A stretch of 64,000 nt of DNA from G963923945 sp965199175 (GTDB taxonomy: Bacteria; Pseudomonadota; Alphaproteobacteria; G963923945): assembly GCA_965199175.1 (NCBI GenBank), contig OZ240684.1, positions 1,302,001-1,366,000 on the forward strand, written 5' to 3'. Position numbers and translations under genes: made by a program. Under the pieces are notes generated by a model. The model did no database searches. It was not told the DNA's origin and saw nothing but the letters and a program-made list of their open reading frames with translations. Positions 17,246-26,800 of this stretch are shown in pieces (position 1 is the first letter of the stretch; each line of letters starts with the position of its first letter).

Positions 17246-18351
17246 GGAATAAACTCATCGAAAAGAGCACTCCCGCTCATTCCGGCGATCACGTTGTTAT
17301 CAGTGGAAAGAATACGTCCACGCATTTCGACAGTCTGGCTGACCGGGTCAATTTTTGCTCCGGTCGCCACAACTTCGGCTTCGTAGGATTGCCCGGTTTC
17401 TTCCAGATTAAACAAAAACAATGTCCCCATTCCGACCCTACGCAGCCAGGCAGATGGCATAATCACCCGGACCTCAAGATCAGAATCACTGACAATCGAC
17501 ATGATATCATCACCGACATTGACGGTTTCATAACGATTAGCAATGCGCTCTACGACCCGCCCATCGTAAGGAGCTTTGATATGACAGCGATTGACTTTCC
17601 AGGAAGCTGCCCGCACATCGGCTTTGGCAGATTTCGTCGCTGCTTTGGCAGCAGAAACATCCAGGGTGCTGATGCCTCCCATACGATTTAATTGTTCAGT
17701 ACTGGCGTATTTTTCCTCAGCAGCAAACAGCTCTGCCTGCATCTTATCAAGCTGTGCCCTGAAGTCCTCACAATCGAATGTGACCAGGATATGTCCTTTT
17801 TCAAAGCGTTCCCCGTCCTCAGGGCCAATCTTCAAAATACGGGCTGATAACTGACTCGATAACATGGCCTGGCGCCGGGCTTTAATCACCGCCCGCAAAC
17901 CACCCAACCGACCCGCATTGATCCGTGACTGACCGGCATCAGGCTCAGACATCACGTCATCAATAACGTTGTGATACCCGTGGTTTTGGTGTTCCTGGTT
18001 TTGATGGTTTTGTTCGCTCTGATTTTGATCCCACCCTGGTTCAGCAACCGGAATCCCGGCGTGGCTGAGTATATCCATATTCTCCCCGGCTGCTATTTCG
18101 GCATCAGGGGCTGGATCAGGGGCTTGTGCAGCCGGTTGATCATCAGCCGCCTGCGCGCCGGGGAATATGATTGTCGTAAGAGTCTGTCCAGGGATCAACC
18201 CGGGGGTCACATTCCACCCGGCCAGCCCCGCAAGCATGATGCCGACCACACCAGCCATCACCAGGAGAGGCAATCTGAGATTCTTTACCGCCCTTCCTGT
18301 TGCAACACAAAGAAATATTTTCCTGATTTTTCGCAGCATAACCGGGAGCAT
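17242..18351 (-). CDS. HlyD-family periplasmic adaptor subunit
   Basis: A 369-residue membrane-fusion protein: an N-terminal membrane anchor (LPLLVMAGVVGIMLAGLAGW), a low-complexity Asn/Gln/His linker (about residues 110-130), a barrel-sandwich domain (LSSQLSARILKIGPEDGERF ... IKAPYDGRVVERI) and a short coiled coil. It would bridge an inner-membrane partner with the TolC-like lipoprotein encoded just upstream. No RND or ABC pump gene accompanies it. The Gln/His linker comes from imperfect short repeats near 17975-18030. Confidence 0.82.
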   Translation of the reverse strand: MLPVMLRKIRKIFLCVATGRAVKNLRLPLLVMAGVVGIMLAGLAGWNVTPGLIPGQTLTTIIFPGAQAADDQPAAQAPDPAPDAEIAAGENMDILSHAGIPVAEPGWDQNQSEQNHQNQEHQNHGYHNVIDDVMSEPDAGQSRINAGRLGGLRAVIKARRQAMLSSQLSARILKIGPEDGERFEKGHILVTFDCEDFRAQLDKMQAELFAAEEKYASTEQLNRMGGISTLDVSAAKAATKSAKADVRAASWKVNRCHIKAPYDGRVVERIANRYETVNVGDDIMSIVSDSDLEVRVIMPSAWLRRVGMGTLFLFNLEETGQSYEAEVVATGAKIDPVSQTVEMRGRILSTDNNVIAGMSGSALFDEFIP

Positions 18352-18362
18352 AGAATCACCGT

Positions 18363-18405
18363 TTATTGAAAAAATGATTGTTATTGAAAAAATTATTGAA
18401 AAAAT
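18363..18405. repeat. TTATTGAAAAAA repeats, tolC-hlyD spacer
   Basis: Three copies of TTATTGAAAAAA lie about 12-18 bp apart in the 195-bp gap between the TolC-like gene and hlyD. The gap has no terminator that I can see, so co-transcription remains possible. Confidence 0.7.
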
Positions 18406-18546
18406 CGCGCGTTAAAAAAATCCGTGTTTTGGGAGAATCCTTAGAAAAATTCATGTTTCATAAAAATCTATGTCTGAGAAAAATGCTGATCGACGTTTTC
18501 AGTACAGGAATGATTTTAGAACGGTTTTCTTGCCAAAAGGTTTCAG

Positions 18547-20151
18547 TCACTGCGATCCCTCAGATTGGGGCGTTGGCAATGCAGCCAAAGCCTCATTGAC
18601 ATCGGATGTGGTGATGGTCTGCCACTCATCCAGTGCTTCCTGAATTTCAGCACTGAGTGCCTCAATATCCAGGGATTCAACACGATCAGGAACCAGATCA
18701 AGGCCAACGGAATTCAAAACCCGGCCATAGGCGTTTTGCAATTCGGCATAGGCCAGATCCTGCTGTAGAGACGAAAGAATGTATTCCATTTCATTGCGGA
18801 TCAATTCCAGTTGATCGGTCGAATGGGCCGCAACTTCGTTACGCGTCAGATCACGCAACCGCTGGCTGATATCGGAGACTTGCCGACTGAGTAAATAAAT
18901 TTCTTCGGCAACTGTATAATGTTTATAGGCGATATGAACCTGGGCAATCACCCCCATACTCATCGCCAATCGCCTTATATTAGCCAGCCGGACTGTGTCC
19001 TTTGCCACTTCGTGACGCCAGGGAAAAGAAAAAATTTCCAGAATATTTTTAGTCAGGCTGAAACTTGCCGACCACCAATGCCGGTAAGATTGAAAACTGT
19101 TGCTGGTATAGTTTCCGGATCCATCAATGGTGATACCGGGCAACAAAGACCACATCACCTTCCTGACTTCCCACTCGCTCATGCGGGCTTTGTGATCTTC
19201 TTCACGTACTTCAGGACGATCAAGGAGTGCGACTTTTTCCAAAAGCGATAAAGGAGTCTCAATGCGCGGATACTGGCTTGTCTCTTCATCAACCACCTGA
19301 AAATTCTTGCCTGGTCGCACATTCATCAAAGCGGCCAGAGACAAAGGTGCCAACTCCAGCTCGCGGCGAATATCGGTCAGAATTTTCAGATGATCCAGCA
19401 ACTGTCTTTGATGATTGAGGAGTTTACGCGGCTCACCCAACCGGGCAACATTGATGGTCTGGGCGCGATGCATGGAAGCATAAATCTCCTGGATTGCCTC
19501 ACGCACCGATTGCAGATTTTTTTGTGCACTCACCGCTTTCCAGTAAGCATCCCGGACGTCAAGAATGATATTATGCACCGCTTTGCGTTGTTGTTCCCGG
19601 GCAATACCGACTTCATCAATGGCCTGGTTGGTTCGGGCATACGCCATCCCAAAATCAAGCAGATTCCAGCTGAGTGAAAAATCAGCCGTATGAGTCTGTT
19701 TGTCTTGTGATGTTGATGCCTCCAGAGACTGGGTCCCTGTACGCACAGACTGGCTTGTCGAAGCATTTTCGGGATTGCGGATATTGTAACCAGCCTCAGC
19801 CGTTAATTCAGGCAGTAAATCAAGCTGGGCAAGGGTTACATTACCCTGGCTCAAAGCCTTTTCCATGCGCTTAACCCGGGCGTCCAGATTGTATTTCAAA
19901 GCCCGGGCCATTGCCTCAGACAGACTGACTGGTCCATCAATCGGCTCCTGGGAGCTAAAAATTTGCTCCATATCATTTTGTAAACGAGCAAGCCGGTCAG
20001 CATCGCTCAAAGGAACACGAACCGGAGTACAGGCCGCTAATACCGTGATCAGTCCCCCGGTAATCAATCCCCCGGTAATCAATTTCCCGGTAATCAATTT
20101 CCCGACCGCCAACCCCGGCCCACCAACAGAATGTATCCAGCCATTCATCAA
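18547..20151 (-). CDS. TolC-family outer-membrane efflux lipoprotein
   Basis: A 534-residue outer membrane factor with lipobox LAAC after an unusually long hydrophobic N-terminus. Two OEP repeats are expected: LDLLPELTAEAGYN opens the first, and SLLPGITIDGSGNYTSNSF with VAQVHIAYKHY the second, both with long alpha-helical barrel segments. It is the exit duct for the HlyD/GAF-HlyD/M50 assembly downstream. The signal region contains the repeated block KLITG KLITG GLITG GLITV, encoded by four 15-bp units. Confidence 0.88.
   Translation of the reverse strand: MMNGWIHSVGGPGLAVGKLITGKLITGGLITGGLITVLAACTPVRVPLSDADRLARLQNDMEQIFSSQEPIDGPVSLSEAMARALKYNLDARVKRMEKALSQGNVTLAQLDLLPELTAEAGYNIRNPENASTSQSVRTGTQSLEASTSQDKQTHTADFSLSWNLLDFGMAYARTNQAIDEVGIAREQQRKAVHNIILDVRDAYWKAVSAQKNLQSVREAIQEIYASMHRAQTINVARLGEPRKLLNHQRQLLDHLKILTDIRRELELAPLSLAALMNVRPGKNFQVVDEETSQYPRIETPLSLLEKVALLDRPEVREEDHKARMSEWEVRKVMWSLLPGITIDGSGNYTSNSFQSYRHWWSASFSLTKNILEIFSFPWRHEVAKDTVRLANIRRLAMSMGVIAQVHIAYKHYTVAEEIYLLSRQVSDISQRLRDLTRNEVAAHSTDQLELIRNEMEYILSSLQQDLAYAELQNAYGRVLNSVGLDLVPDRVESLDIEALSAEIQEALDEWQTITTSDVNEALAALPTPQSEGSQ
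20045..20104. repeat. 4 x 15-bp repeat inside the TolC signal peptide
   Basis: Units at 20045, 20060, 20075 and 20090 read GTAATCAATTTCCCG with small changes; the last two are identical. They are in frame and encode a repeated (K/G)LITG/V pentapeptide that lengthens the hydrophobic signal core just before the lipobox. Confidence 0.92.
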
Positions 20152-20640
20152 TCAGCCCGATTCTCTTAACCTGTTAATGGATCATGCTGTATCAGTCCTG
20201 GATGCGTCCTGTAGCGACCCTTTTGAGTGGGCAATCGATTGCCTGATGATTGCTTAAAAACCATCGGTTCGCGACAAACAACAATCAGATAAAAGAGGCT
20301 CTTTTGCATATCAATAAACCGGTGATCCGCCGTGAGTTGGTAATCCGTCGATTCACCCTAAGCTGCATTCATGACGCAGGCATGCGCCAACCACCAGCAC
20401 ATCCCTTATTAAGGAAGAATGGTTGTTTTAAGGTTAATGATCGGGAATAAACAGCTTCTCACCACCGGATACCTGGACCGGGCACATGCTCCGGATACAT
20501 GCAAGAATATCGGGAAAATACGAGAATATGGTTAAACAGCCCCGAACAGGCGATCAATCAGCAGCTTGCCCGAAAGCCTGACCCTGCGTATGCTGGTCAC
20601 CTCCTGATTATTCCCTGATCACATTTTTCCCCGAAGCCCT
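20152..20640. other. Divergent tolC-xseB spacer
   Basis: This 489-bp region presumably carries the promoters of the export operon (minus) and of xseB-ispA-tlyA (plus). I see no RNA gene, recognisable operator or convincing small ORF in it. Confidence 0.4.
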
Positions 20641-20928
20641 ATGATGACTTCTGCTTCTCCCAAAAAAACATCTCCGATGAAAAAGCCTGCATCGGAGGCT
20701 GATATCGCCGCCTTGAGCTTTGAGCAGGCGATGCACCAGCTTGAAGAAATCGTCCGCCATCTGGAAAACCAGGATGGCAATTTAGACGAGGCCATCACGT
20801 TGTATGAATACGGGGTCCGCCTGAAACGTCACTGCGAAGGCAAGTTGCAGGAGGCTCAGATGCGCATTGATAAAGTTGTCAAAAAACCAGAAGGCAATCA
20901 CGGTCTGGAGCCGCTTGATGTCGGGTGA
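20641..20928 (+). CDS. xseB: Exodeoxyribonuclease VII small subunit
   Basis: A 95-residue protein with the XseB core LSFEQAMHQLEEIVRHLENQ and the following LDEAITLYEYGVRLKRHCE helix. It pairs with XseA to degrade single-stranded DNA. The first ~24 residues are a Lys/Ser-rich extension. It overlaps the next gene by 11 bp, and xseB next to ispA is a common proteobacterial order. Confidence 0.92.
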   Translation: MMTSASPKKTSPMKKPASEADIAALSFEQAMHQLEEIVRHLENQDGNLDEAITLYEYGVRLKRHCEGKLQEAQMRIDKVVKKPEGNHGLEPLDVG

Positions 20929-21829
20929 AGCCGCCGAAAACCCGGACAGCCTGGATTCTTGCCTGAAAGATATCTCTGGTGCTGTTGACTCGGTCATTGA
21001 GACCATTCTGACACAAAATAAAGGCATCGCTGATCGCCTCTGTGATGCAATGCGTTACGCCTTATTTGCCGGCGGCAAGCGGTTGCGGCCTTTTCTGGCG
21101 GTCACGACGTCTGACCTTTTCGGCGTTCCGAAAATACGTAGCTTGCGGGCAGCAGCAGCCGTGGAGATGATTCACACCTATTCTTTGGTCCATGATGATC
21201 TGCCGGCAATGGATGATGATGATCTGCGGCGTGGTCAGCCGACCTGTCATATTCAATATGATGAGGCAACCGCCATTCTGGCCGGAGATGCCCTTCAGTC
21301 TCTGGCGTTCCAGACTCTTGCTGATCCTGCAACCCATCCGGATCCGGATATCCGTTGTCAACTGGTGACTGCCCTGGCGACTGCCAGCGGTGGAACCGGG
21401 ATGGTCGGGGGGCAGATTCTTGATCTGGAGGCAGAACATACTCAGCATACAATCGGCGCCATCACCCGTCTGCAACGCATGAAAACTGGTGAATTGATTG
21501 CCTTTCCCTGCATTGCCGGGGCTATCCTGGGACAAGCCGGGACTGCTGCTGCCACAGCATTGCAACGTTATGCCCATGATCTTGGTCTGGCATTTCAGAT
21601 CCGTGATGACTTGCTTGATTTGACCAGCAATGACGCAACATTAGGCAAGCGAACCGGTAAAGATTCCAAAGCCGGGAAAGCGACCTTTGCCTCGATCATG
21701 GGAGTCGACCAGGCACAGGATCATGCCCACGCCCTGATCAATCAAGCCATCTGCCATCTTGATCTGTTCGGCAATCAGGCAGACCGGTTGCGGGATATTG
21801 CACGCTTTGTTATCAACCGCGCCCACTGA
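20918..21829 (+). CDS. ispA: Polyprenyl synthetase (farnesyl diphosphate synthase)
   Basis: A 303-residue trans-prenyltransferase making farnesyl diphosphate from IPP and DMAPP. The first Asp-rich motif is DDLPAMDDDDLRRGQPT and the second is DDLLD, with GGKRLRP and the GKT-containing C-terminal region. The frame is open upstream, but ATG 20918 (MSGEAAENP) has GGAG 8 nt before it and leaves an 11-bp overlap with xseB. Geranylgeranyl specificity cannot be excluded. Confidence 0.9.
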   Translation: MSGEAAENPDSLDSCLKDISGAVDSVIETILTQNKGIADRLCDAMRYALFAGGKRLRPFLAVTTSDLFGVPKIRSLRAAAAVEMIHTYSLVHDDLPAMDDDDLRRGQPTCHIQYDEATAILAGDALQSLAFQTLADPATHPDPDIRCQLVTALATASGGTGMVGGQILDLEAEHTQHTIGAITRLQRMKTGELIAFPCIAGAILGQAGTAAATALQRYAHDLGLAFQIRDDLLDLTSNDATLGKRTGKDSKAGKATFASIMGVDQAQDHAHALINQAICHLDLFGNQADRLRDIARFVINRAH

Positions 21830-21848
21830 CCCTTTTCTTCGCGGCAAC

Positions 21849-22592
21849 ATGAAAGCCAAAAAACAGCGTCTGGATACTGTTCTGGTCGCTCAGGGTCTGA
21901 TATCCAGCCGCAGCCAGGCCCAGGCTGCTATTCTGGCAGGCCAGGTTTATCAGGGTTCGGTTCGTCTGGATAAAGCCGGAATGCAGATTGCCGGGGATGC
22001 TGAGCTGACCTTGCGCAAACCAGCCCATCCCTGGGTTTCACGCGGTGGCGTGAAACTGGATCATGCGCTGAATCATTTTGCCATCGATGCAGCTGAGGCT
22101 GTTTGTCTTGATATCGGGGCTTCAACCGGCGGCTTTACCGATGTCTTGCTCAGCCATGGGGCCAAACGTGTCTATGCGGTCGATGTGGGATGGGGACAGC
22201 TCGATTGGCGATTGCGCCAAAACAACCAGGTGGTGACCCTGGAACGTATCAATGCCCGCTATCTGACCCGTTCCCATATCCCCGAACCGGTGACTTTGTT
22301 GGTCTGCGATGCCAGCTTTATCAGCTTGCGGACCATCTTACCGGCGTCAATGGCTCTGATTGAACCCAACGGTATCCTGATTGCCCTGATCAAACCGCAA
22401 TTTGAAGCCGGAAAAAACCATATCAGTAAGGGTGGGGTTGTGCGTGATGCCGCCTTGCATGAGACCATATGCGCCACCATACGTGATTGGTTGGAAGAGT
22501 GCCGCTGGCCGGTGATCGGTATCACCCAAAGCCCCCTTCACGGTCCGGCAGGAAACAAAGAATTCCTCATTGCCGCCCGCCGCCAGCCGTGA
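21849..22592 (+). CDS. tlyA: TlyA-family rRNA 2'-O-methyltransferase
   Basis: A 247-residue protein with an N-terminal S4 RNA-binding domain (QRLDTVLVAQGLISSRSQAQ) and an FtsJ-like methyltransferase domain with SAM motif LDIGASTGGFTDVLL, also KPQFEAGK. TlyA enzymes methylate rRNA; the old haemolysin label reflects early assays. ATG 21849 gives the canonical MKAKKQRLD start, 20 bp after the ispA stop, so it is the third gene of xseB-ispA-tlyA. Confidence 0.9.
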   Translation: MKAKKQRLDTVLVAQGLISSRSQAQAAILAGQVYQGSVRLDKAGMQIAGDAELTLRKPAHPWVSRGGVKLDHALNHFAIDAAEAVCLDIGASTGGFTDVLLSHGAKRVYAVDVGWGQLDWRLRQNNQVVTLERINARYLTRSHIPEPVTLLVCDASFISLRTILPASMALIEPNGILIALIKPQFEAGKNHISKGGVVRDAALHETICATIRDWLEECRWPVIGITQSPLHGPAGNKEFLIAARRQP

Positions 22593-22657
22593 ATTCTAAC
22601 CGGCATCAATCCCATAATCAGGGATAAAACATCCGGGTGCTTTTTCGTGGTATTGTT

Positions 22658-23728
22658 CTATTGCGATCTGGCCCGGGAAATCAGGAAATGATCCGCCAAA
22701 ACCAGGGCCATCATGGCTTCCCCCACCGGTACGGCCCGAATCCCCACACAGGGATCATGGCGGCCCTTCGTACGTAAAGAAACCGTACGACCCCGGGTAT
22801 CGATACTCTGACCGGGAATGGTAATGGAGCTGGTCGGCTTGACAACAAAACGCACAATAATGTCCTGACCAGTCGAAATACCCCCCAGGATACCACCAGC
22901 ATTATTCGATAAAAATTCTACCTGCTGACCCTTCATCCGCAACCGGTCAGCATTGTCTTCACCAGCCAAAACAGCAGCCTGGAACCCGGCCCCGATTTCC
23001 ACCCCTTTAACAGCCGGAATACTCATCATCGCTTTGGCAAGGTCAGCATCCAGCTTATCATAAACCGGCTCCCCAAGACCCGCCGGAACGCCGCTTGCCC
23101 GGATCTCAATGATGGCTCCAGCCGAAGAACCGCGCTTGCGGGTTGCATCAAGAAAAGCCGCCCATGTCTCAACCATCTGAGGATCCGGACAAAAAAACGG
23201 ATTGGCGTTAATCTCCTTCCAACGCCACCGCCCGGGATTGATGGCATGGGGACCAATCTGGGTCAGTCCACCACGAATTTTGACCCTATGACCCAGAATT
23301 TTCCGGGCAACCGCCCCGGCGGCGACCCGGACTGCGGTTTCACGGGCCGAGGAACGCCCCCCACCACGCCAATCACGGATGCCATATTTAACCTGATACG
23401 TATAATCAGCATGACCAGGACGAAACGCATCGGCAATATCGGTATAATCCTTAGAACGGGTATCACGGTTTTCAATCAGCAACGAGAGCGGCGCACCAGT
23501 GGTTTTTTTCTCAAAAACACCCGACAAAATCTGTACCTGATCTGGTTCGCGTCTCTGGGTGGTGAAACGGGATTGCCCCGGGCGCCGCTTATCAAGCCAG
23601 GGCTGAATATCGGCTTCCGAAAGCGGCAACCGTGACGGCACACCATCAAGAACACCACCAATGGCCGCACCATGACTCTCGCCCCAGCTTGTGAGCCGCA
23701 ACAAACGGCCAAAGCTGCTGCCAGTCAT
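22658..23728 (-). CDS. aroC: Chorismate synthase
   Basis: A 356-residue enzyme that converts EPSP to chorismate using reduced FMN, the last shikimate step. Signatures are GRLLRLTSWGESHG, the RPGHADYTYQVKYG segment and GGRSSARETAVRVAAGA, and near the C-terminus KGRHDPC. It overlaps fabI by ATGA. Confidence 0.96.
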   Translation of the reverse strand: MTGSSFGRLLRLTSWGESHGAAIGGVLDGVPSRLPLSEADIQPWLDKRRPGQSRFTTQRREPDQVQILSGVFEKKTTGAPLSLLIENRDTRSKDYTDIADAFRPGHADYTYQVKYGIRDWRGGGRSSARETAVRVAAGAVARKILGHRVKIRGGLTQIGPHAINPGRWRWKEINANPFFCPDPQMVETWAAFLDATRKRGSSAGAIIEIRASGVPAGLGEPVYDKLDADLAKAMMSIPAVKGVEIGAGFQAAVLAGEDNADRLRMKGQQVEFLSNNAGGILGGISTGQDIIVRFVVKPTSSITIPGQSIDTRGRTVSLRTKGRHDPCVGIRAVPVGEAMMALVLADHFLISRARSQ

Positions 23729-24537
23729 AAGACAGAAATATCCGGAGCATCCACCGCCTTCATGCCAACCACATGATACCCGCTATCGGCATGCAACACC
23801 TCCCCGGTGACGCTGCTGGATAAATCGCTGAGCAGATATAAAGCCGTATTCCCCACCTCATCAATCGACACAGTACGCTTCAAAGGTGCGTTATACATAT
23901 TCCATTTAAGGATATAGCGGAAATCCCCAATCCCCGAAGCAGCCAATGTCTTGACAGGACCGGCTGAAATCGCATTGACCCGGATCCCCATTCCCCCAAG
24001 ATCAACCGCTAAATAACGAACACTGGCTTCCAACGCCGCTTTGGCAACCCCCATCACATTATAATGAGGCATCACTTTTTCAGCCCCATAATAACTCAAT
24101 GTCAAAAGGCTGCCCCCCTCCCCCATCAAAGCCGCCGCATGACGACACATAGCGGTAAAAGAATAACAGGAAATATCAAGGCTGGTCAGAAAATTATCAC
24201 GGGTCGTCTCAACATAGCGACCCTTCAGCTGCTCCTTGTCAGAAAAAGCAATCGCGTGAACAACAAAATCAAGCCCACCCCATTCAGCCTTGAGAGTAGA
24301 AAAAAGATGCTCAATATCGTCTTCCCGGGACACATCACAGGCCAGCACAATATCCGAACCAACCGAGGCAGCAAGCGGCGCAACCCGCTTTTTCAGGGCC
24401 TCCCCCTGATAGGTAAACGCCAACTGCGCACCAGCACCGGAAACAGCCCTGGCAATACCCCAGGCAATCGAGCGATCATTGGCCACACCCATGATGAGAC
24501 CCTTTCGACCACGCATCAGGGAATGATTCTCAGACAT
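23725..24537 (-). CDS. fabI: Enoyl-ACP reductase (NADH)
   Basis: A 270-residue short-chain dehydrogenase that reduces enoyl-ACP in fatty acid elongation. FabI hallmarks are GLIMGVANDRSIAWGIA, the AFSDKEQLKGRY region and the Tyr-x6-Lys pair in HYNVMGVAK. The frame is open 16 codons upstream, but MSENHSLMRGRKG is the expected start. It is first in a fabI-aroC pair with a 4-bp overlap. Confidence 0.94.
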   Translation of the reverse strand: MSENHSLMRGRKGLIMGVANDRSIAWGIARAVSGAGAQLAFTYQGEALKKRVAPLAASVGSDIVLACDVSREDDIEHLFSTLKAEWGGLDFVVHAIAFSDKEQLKGRYVETTRDNFLTSLDISCYSFTAMCRHAAALMGEGGSLLTLSYYGAEKVMPHYNVMGVAKAALEASVRYLAVDLGGMGIRVNAISAGPVKTLAASGIGDFRYILKWNMYNAPLKRTVSIDEVGNTALYLLSDLSSSVTGEVLHADSGYHVVGMKAVDAPDISVL

Positions 24538-24587
24538 CAGGACCAATGATGACCGGAGACCCGCCGGAACAATGAGATTCAACACCC

Positions 24588-24715
24588 ATACTGATTGAGA
24601 TCACTGTACTGGTTAAAATGACTACTGGTTAAAATGACTGTACCAATTGAGATAATCACTGATTGAGATCACTGTAATCATCAGGATCATCATGATGATT
24701 GAAATAACTGATACT
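24588..24715. repeat. GATTGAGATCACTGTA / GGTTAAAATGACT repeats
   Basis: The spacer upstream of fabI is built from interleaved imperfect copies of TGATTGAGATCACTGTA (near 24592 and 24659) and ACTGGTTAAAATGACT (near 24609 and 24625), ending in CATCATGATGATTGAAATAACTGATACTGA. No gene is present. Confidence 0.75.
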
Positions 24716-24814
24716 GAATACTCAAAAAAACCCCCAAACTCTGTTCATACCAAGTTGAAGACCAACGTCAAGACGGTCGTCGATTCAGCAAAGACCGGAT
24801 TGCAGAACATCTGG

Positions 24815-25456
24815 TCAGGGAGCCGGCTGCCAACGGCCATCAGATTCCAAACAGATTGTTGCGTATTCTTGCCGGCTTTGGTCGCCAACCGTCACAATAT
24901 GCTGATACTGACGACAAAAACGCCCCCTGTCATCAATCCCTTCCAGAACCGGGGTGGTTGAGCCAGATATTTCCACAGACGGGTTATGCCATGAGGCCGT
25001 CTGACCGACCGGCAATGTCTGAGCAAGATCGGCTGCATTTTGAGCCCGTTGGCGATCCCCGCCCCCCAAACGCTGCATGTAAAGAGACCCGATATAGGAG
25101 CCGGTCAGAATCCCTCCGGCAGTGATCAGGGTTTTGCCCATCCCGCCCCCAAAAGCAGAAGCACTCAGTCCGATGACAGTGCCCCCAACAAGAGCACCTG
25201 TGGCAACTTTTGGTTCAATCTGATCAAGGTATTGATCCACAAATTGATACACGGGCTGATAAAAAGACCGATAAAAAGGCAGATCTTCTGGTTCCTGATC
25301 TTCTGACATCTGGCTTTCTGACGTCTGATTTTCTGCCTGATTTCCCGGCTGTCCCGGGGATTGACCGGCATCTGATCGGGACCCCGCAGATGTACAGGCA
25401 GACATCCCCATAGCGACAATCGCAACCAGAAAGAGAGCAAGGATACGCATCATCAC
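24815..25456 (-). CDS. Glycine-zipper surface lipoprotein, 17-kDa antigen-like
   Basis: A 213-residue lipoprotein with signal peptide ILALFLVAIVAMGMSAC. After a Glu/Gln/Ser-rich linker there is a glycine-zipper region (ATGALVGGTVIGLSASAFGG) and a C-terminal domain (LPVGQTASWHNP ... FCRQYQHIVTVGDQSRQEYA) of the RT0821/Lpp0805 surface-antigen type. Its C-terminal domain is clearly paralogous to the protein at 27559-28032 on the other side of the restriction-modification locus. Likely outer-membrane associated; function unknown. Confidence 0.82.
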   Translation of the reverse strand: MMMRILALFLVAIVAMGMSACTSAGSRSDAGQSPGQPGNQAENQTSESQMSEDQEPEDLPFYRSFYQPVYQFVDQYLDQIEPKVATGALVGGTVIGLSASAFGGGMGKTLITAGGILTGSYIGSLYMQRLGGGDRQRAQNAADLAQTLPVGQTASWHNPSVEISGSTTPVLEGIDDRGRFCRQYQHIVTVGDQSRQEYATICLESDGRWQPAP

Positions 25457-25462
25457 GATTGT

Positions 25463-25547
25463 CCTTTTTGAAAATAACCCAGGTCCTTCTTGAAAATAAC
25501 CCAGGTCTTTTTGAAAAAACCCAGGTTCTTCTTGAAAATAATCCGGA
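25463..25547. repeat. About 20-22-bp tandem repeat, four copies
   Basis: Four units of the form CTTTTTGAAAATAACCCAGGT with small length changes follow one another upstream of the surface lipoprotein gene. Confidence 0.85.
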
Positions 25548-25819
25548 ACTTACAAAAAAACCGCCAAAGATCACCAGATACCATACCGATATCACGGCAT
25601 TGGAATCAAGAACAAAATAAAAACTACCTATAAAATCAAACCACGGCAAAGAATAAGAGAAATTACGTACTGTAAAACCGCCAGGAAACAGCAACCGCAG
25701 GATGTTTGTGAATGAAATTCAGGATTTATATAGTTTACATCACCGTTGAATTACGTCCATCATGCCCGGTGAGAGTATCAGTGATTGATCAGAAAAAATG
25801 TGATCGAAAAATATGGTGT

Positions 25820-26800
25820 ATGGGAATGCGTATCATCGAAAAATCACCCAGAAATAAGACTCTGATCGTCAATGAGGCCGAAAAAGCTGAATTAGAAAGC
25901 CGCTTGCTCACTGACACAAAAGAACAATTAAAGAATAAAGTAATCTGCGGGGATAGTCTGCATATTCTGAAAAATGTACCGGACAATTTTGTCGATTTAC
26001 TCATTGCTGACCCGCCCTACAATCTCAATAAGGTTTATTCCAACAGCTCGTTTAAGAAAATGAATGAAAGAGAGTATCGGGATTGGTTAGAATCCTGGAT
26101 TGGGTTGATTCCCAGGATTCTTAAATCTGAGGCTTCTGTCTATCTCTGTTGTGACTGGTCTTGTTCCTCAGTGATGTATGATGTTGGGTCGAAATATTTT
26201 CGGGTGATCAACCGAATCACCTGGGAAAGGGAAAAAGGTCGGGGCGCACGAAAGAATTGGAAAAATTGCTCTGAGGATATCTGGTATTTTTCAAACGGAG
26301 ACAATCCTAAATTTAATTTAGACGCGGTTAAGCTCAAGCGAAAAGTGGTTGCTCCCTACAGATCAAACGGTGTTCCCAAAGATTGGCAAAAGACCGATGC
26401 GGGAAATTTCCGGTTGACTGCGCCATCTAATCTTTGGACTGACATAACAGTCCCGTTTTGGTCAATGCCGGAAAACACCCAACATCCAACCCAAAAACCA
26501 GAAAAACTGATTGCCAAGCTCATTTTAGCCAGCAGCGATAAAGGCGATATGATCTGTGATCCGTTCCTGGGTTCAGGAACAACTGCCGTTGTTGCAAAAA
26601 AATTAGGACGGCACTTCCTTGGCATAGAGGCCGAAAAAGAATACTGCCTGGTTGCGCAAAAGCGAATTGATATGGCGTTAGAAAATAATAGAATTCAGGG
26701 CTATGAAGATGGCATTTTCCTGGAAAGAAATACGATGCAGCTGCAATCCTCACAGTCAAAAATCAAAAACGTCCAAAGTTTTGAAGAAACTCTTTTATGA
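25820..26800 (+). CDS. Type II DNA methyltransferase (N6-A/N4-C, beta-like)
   Basis: A 326-residue site-specific DNA methyltransferase. Motif IV DPPYN comes early (LLIADPPYNLNKVY), and motif I DPFLGSGTTAVVAKKLGR comes late, followed by FLGIEAEKEYCLVAQKRI; this permuted order is that of beta-class enzymes. A HPTQKPEKL segment precedes motif I as usual. Starts at 25820 or 25826 are both possible; the frame upstream of 25820 does not look coding. It overlaps the restriction-enzyme pseudogene. Codon use is more AT-rich than the flanks, which suggests transfer. The recognition site cannot be read. Confidence 0.87.
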   Translation: MGMRIIEKSPRNKTLIVNEAEKAELESRLLTDTKEQLKNKVICGDSLHILKNVPDNFVDLLIADPPYNLNKVYSNSSFKKMNEREYRDWLESWIGLIPRILKSEASVYLCCDWSCSSVMYDVGSKYFRVINRITWEREKGRGARKNWKNCSEDIWYFSNGDNPKFNLDAVKLKRKVVAPYRSNGVPKDWQKTDAGNFRLTAPSNLWTDITVPFWSMPENTQHPTQKPEKLIAKLILASSDKGDMICDPFLGSGTTAVVAKKLGRHFLGIEAEKEYCLVAQKRIDMALENNRIQGYEDGIFLERNTMQLQSSQSKIKNVQSFEETLL

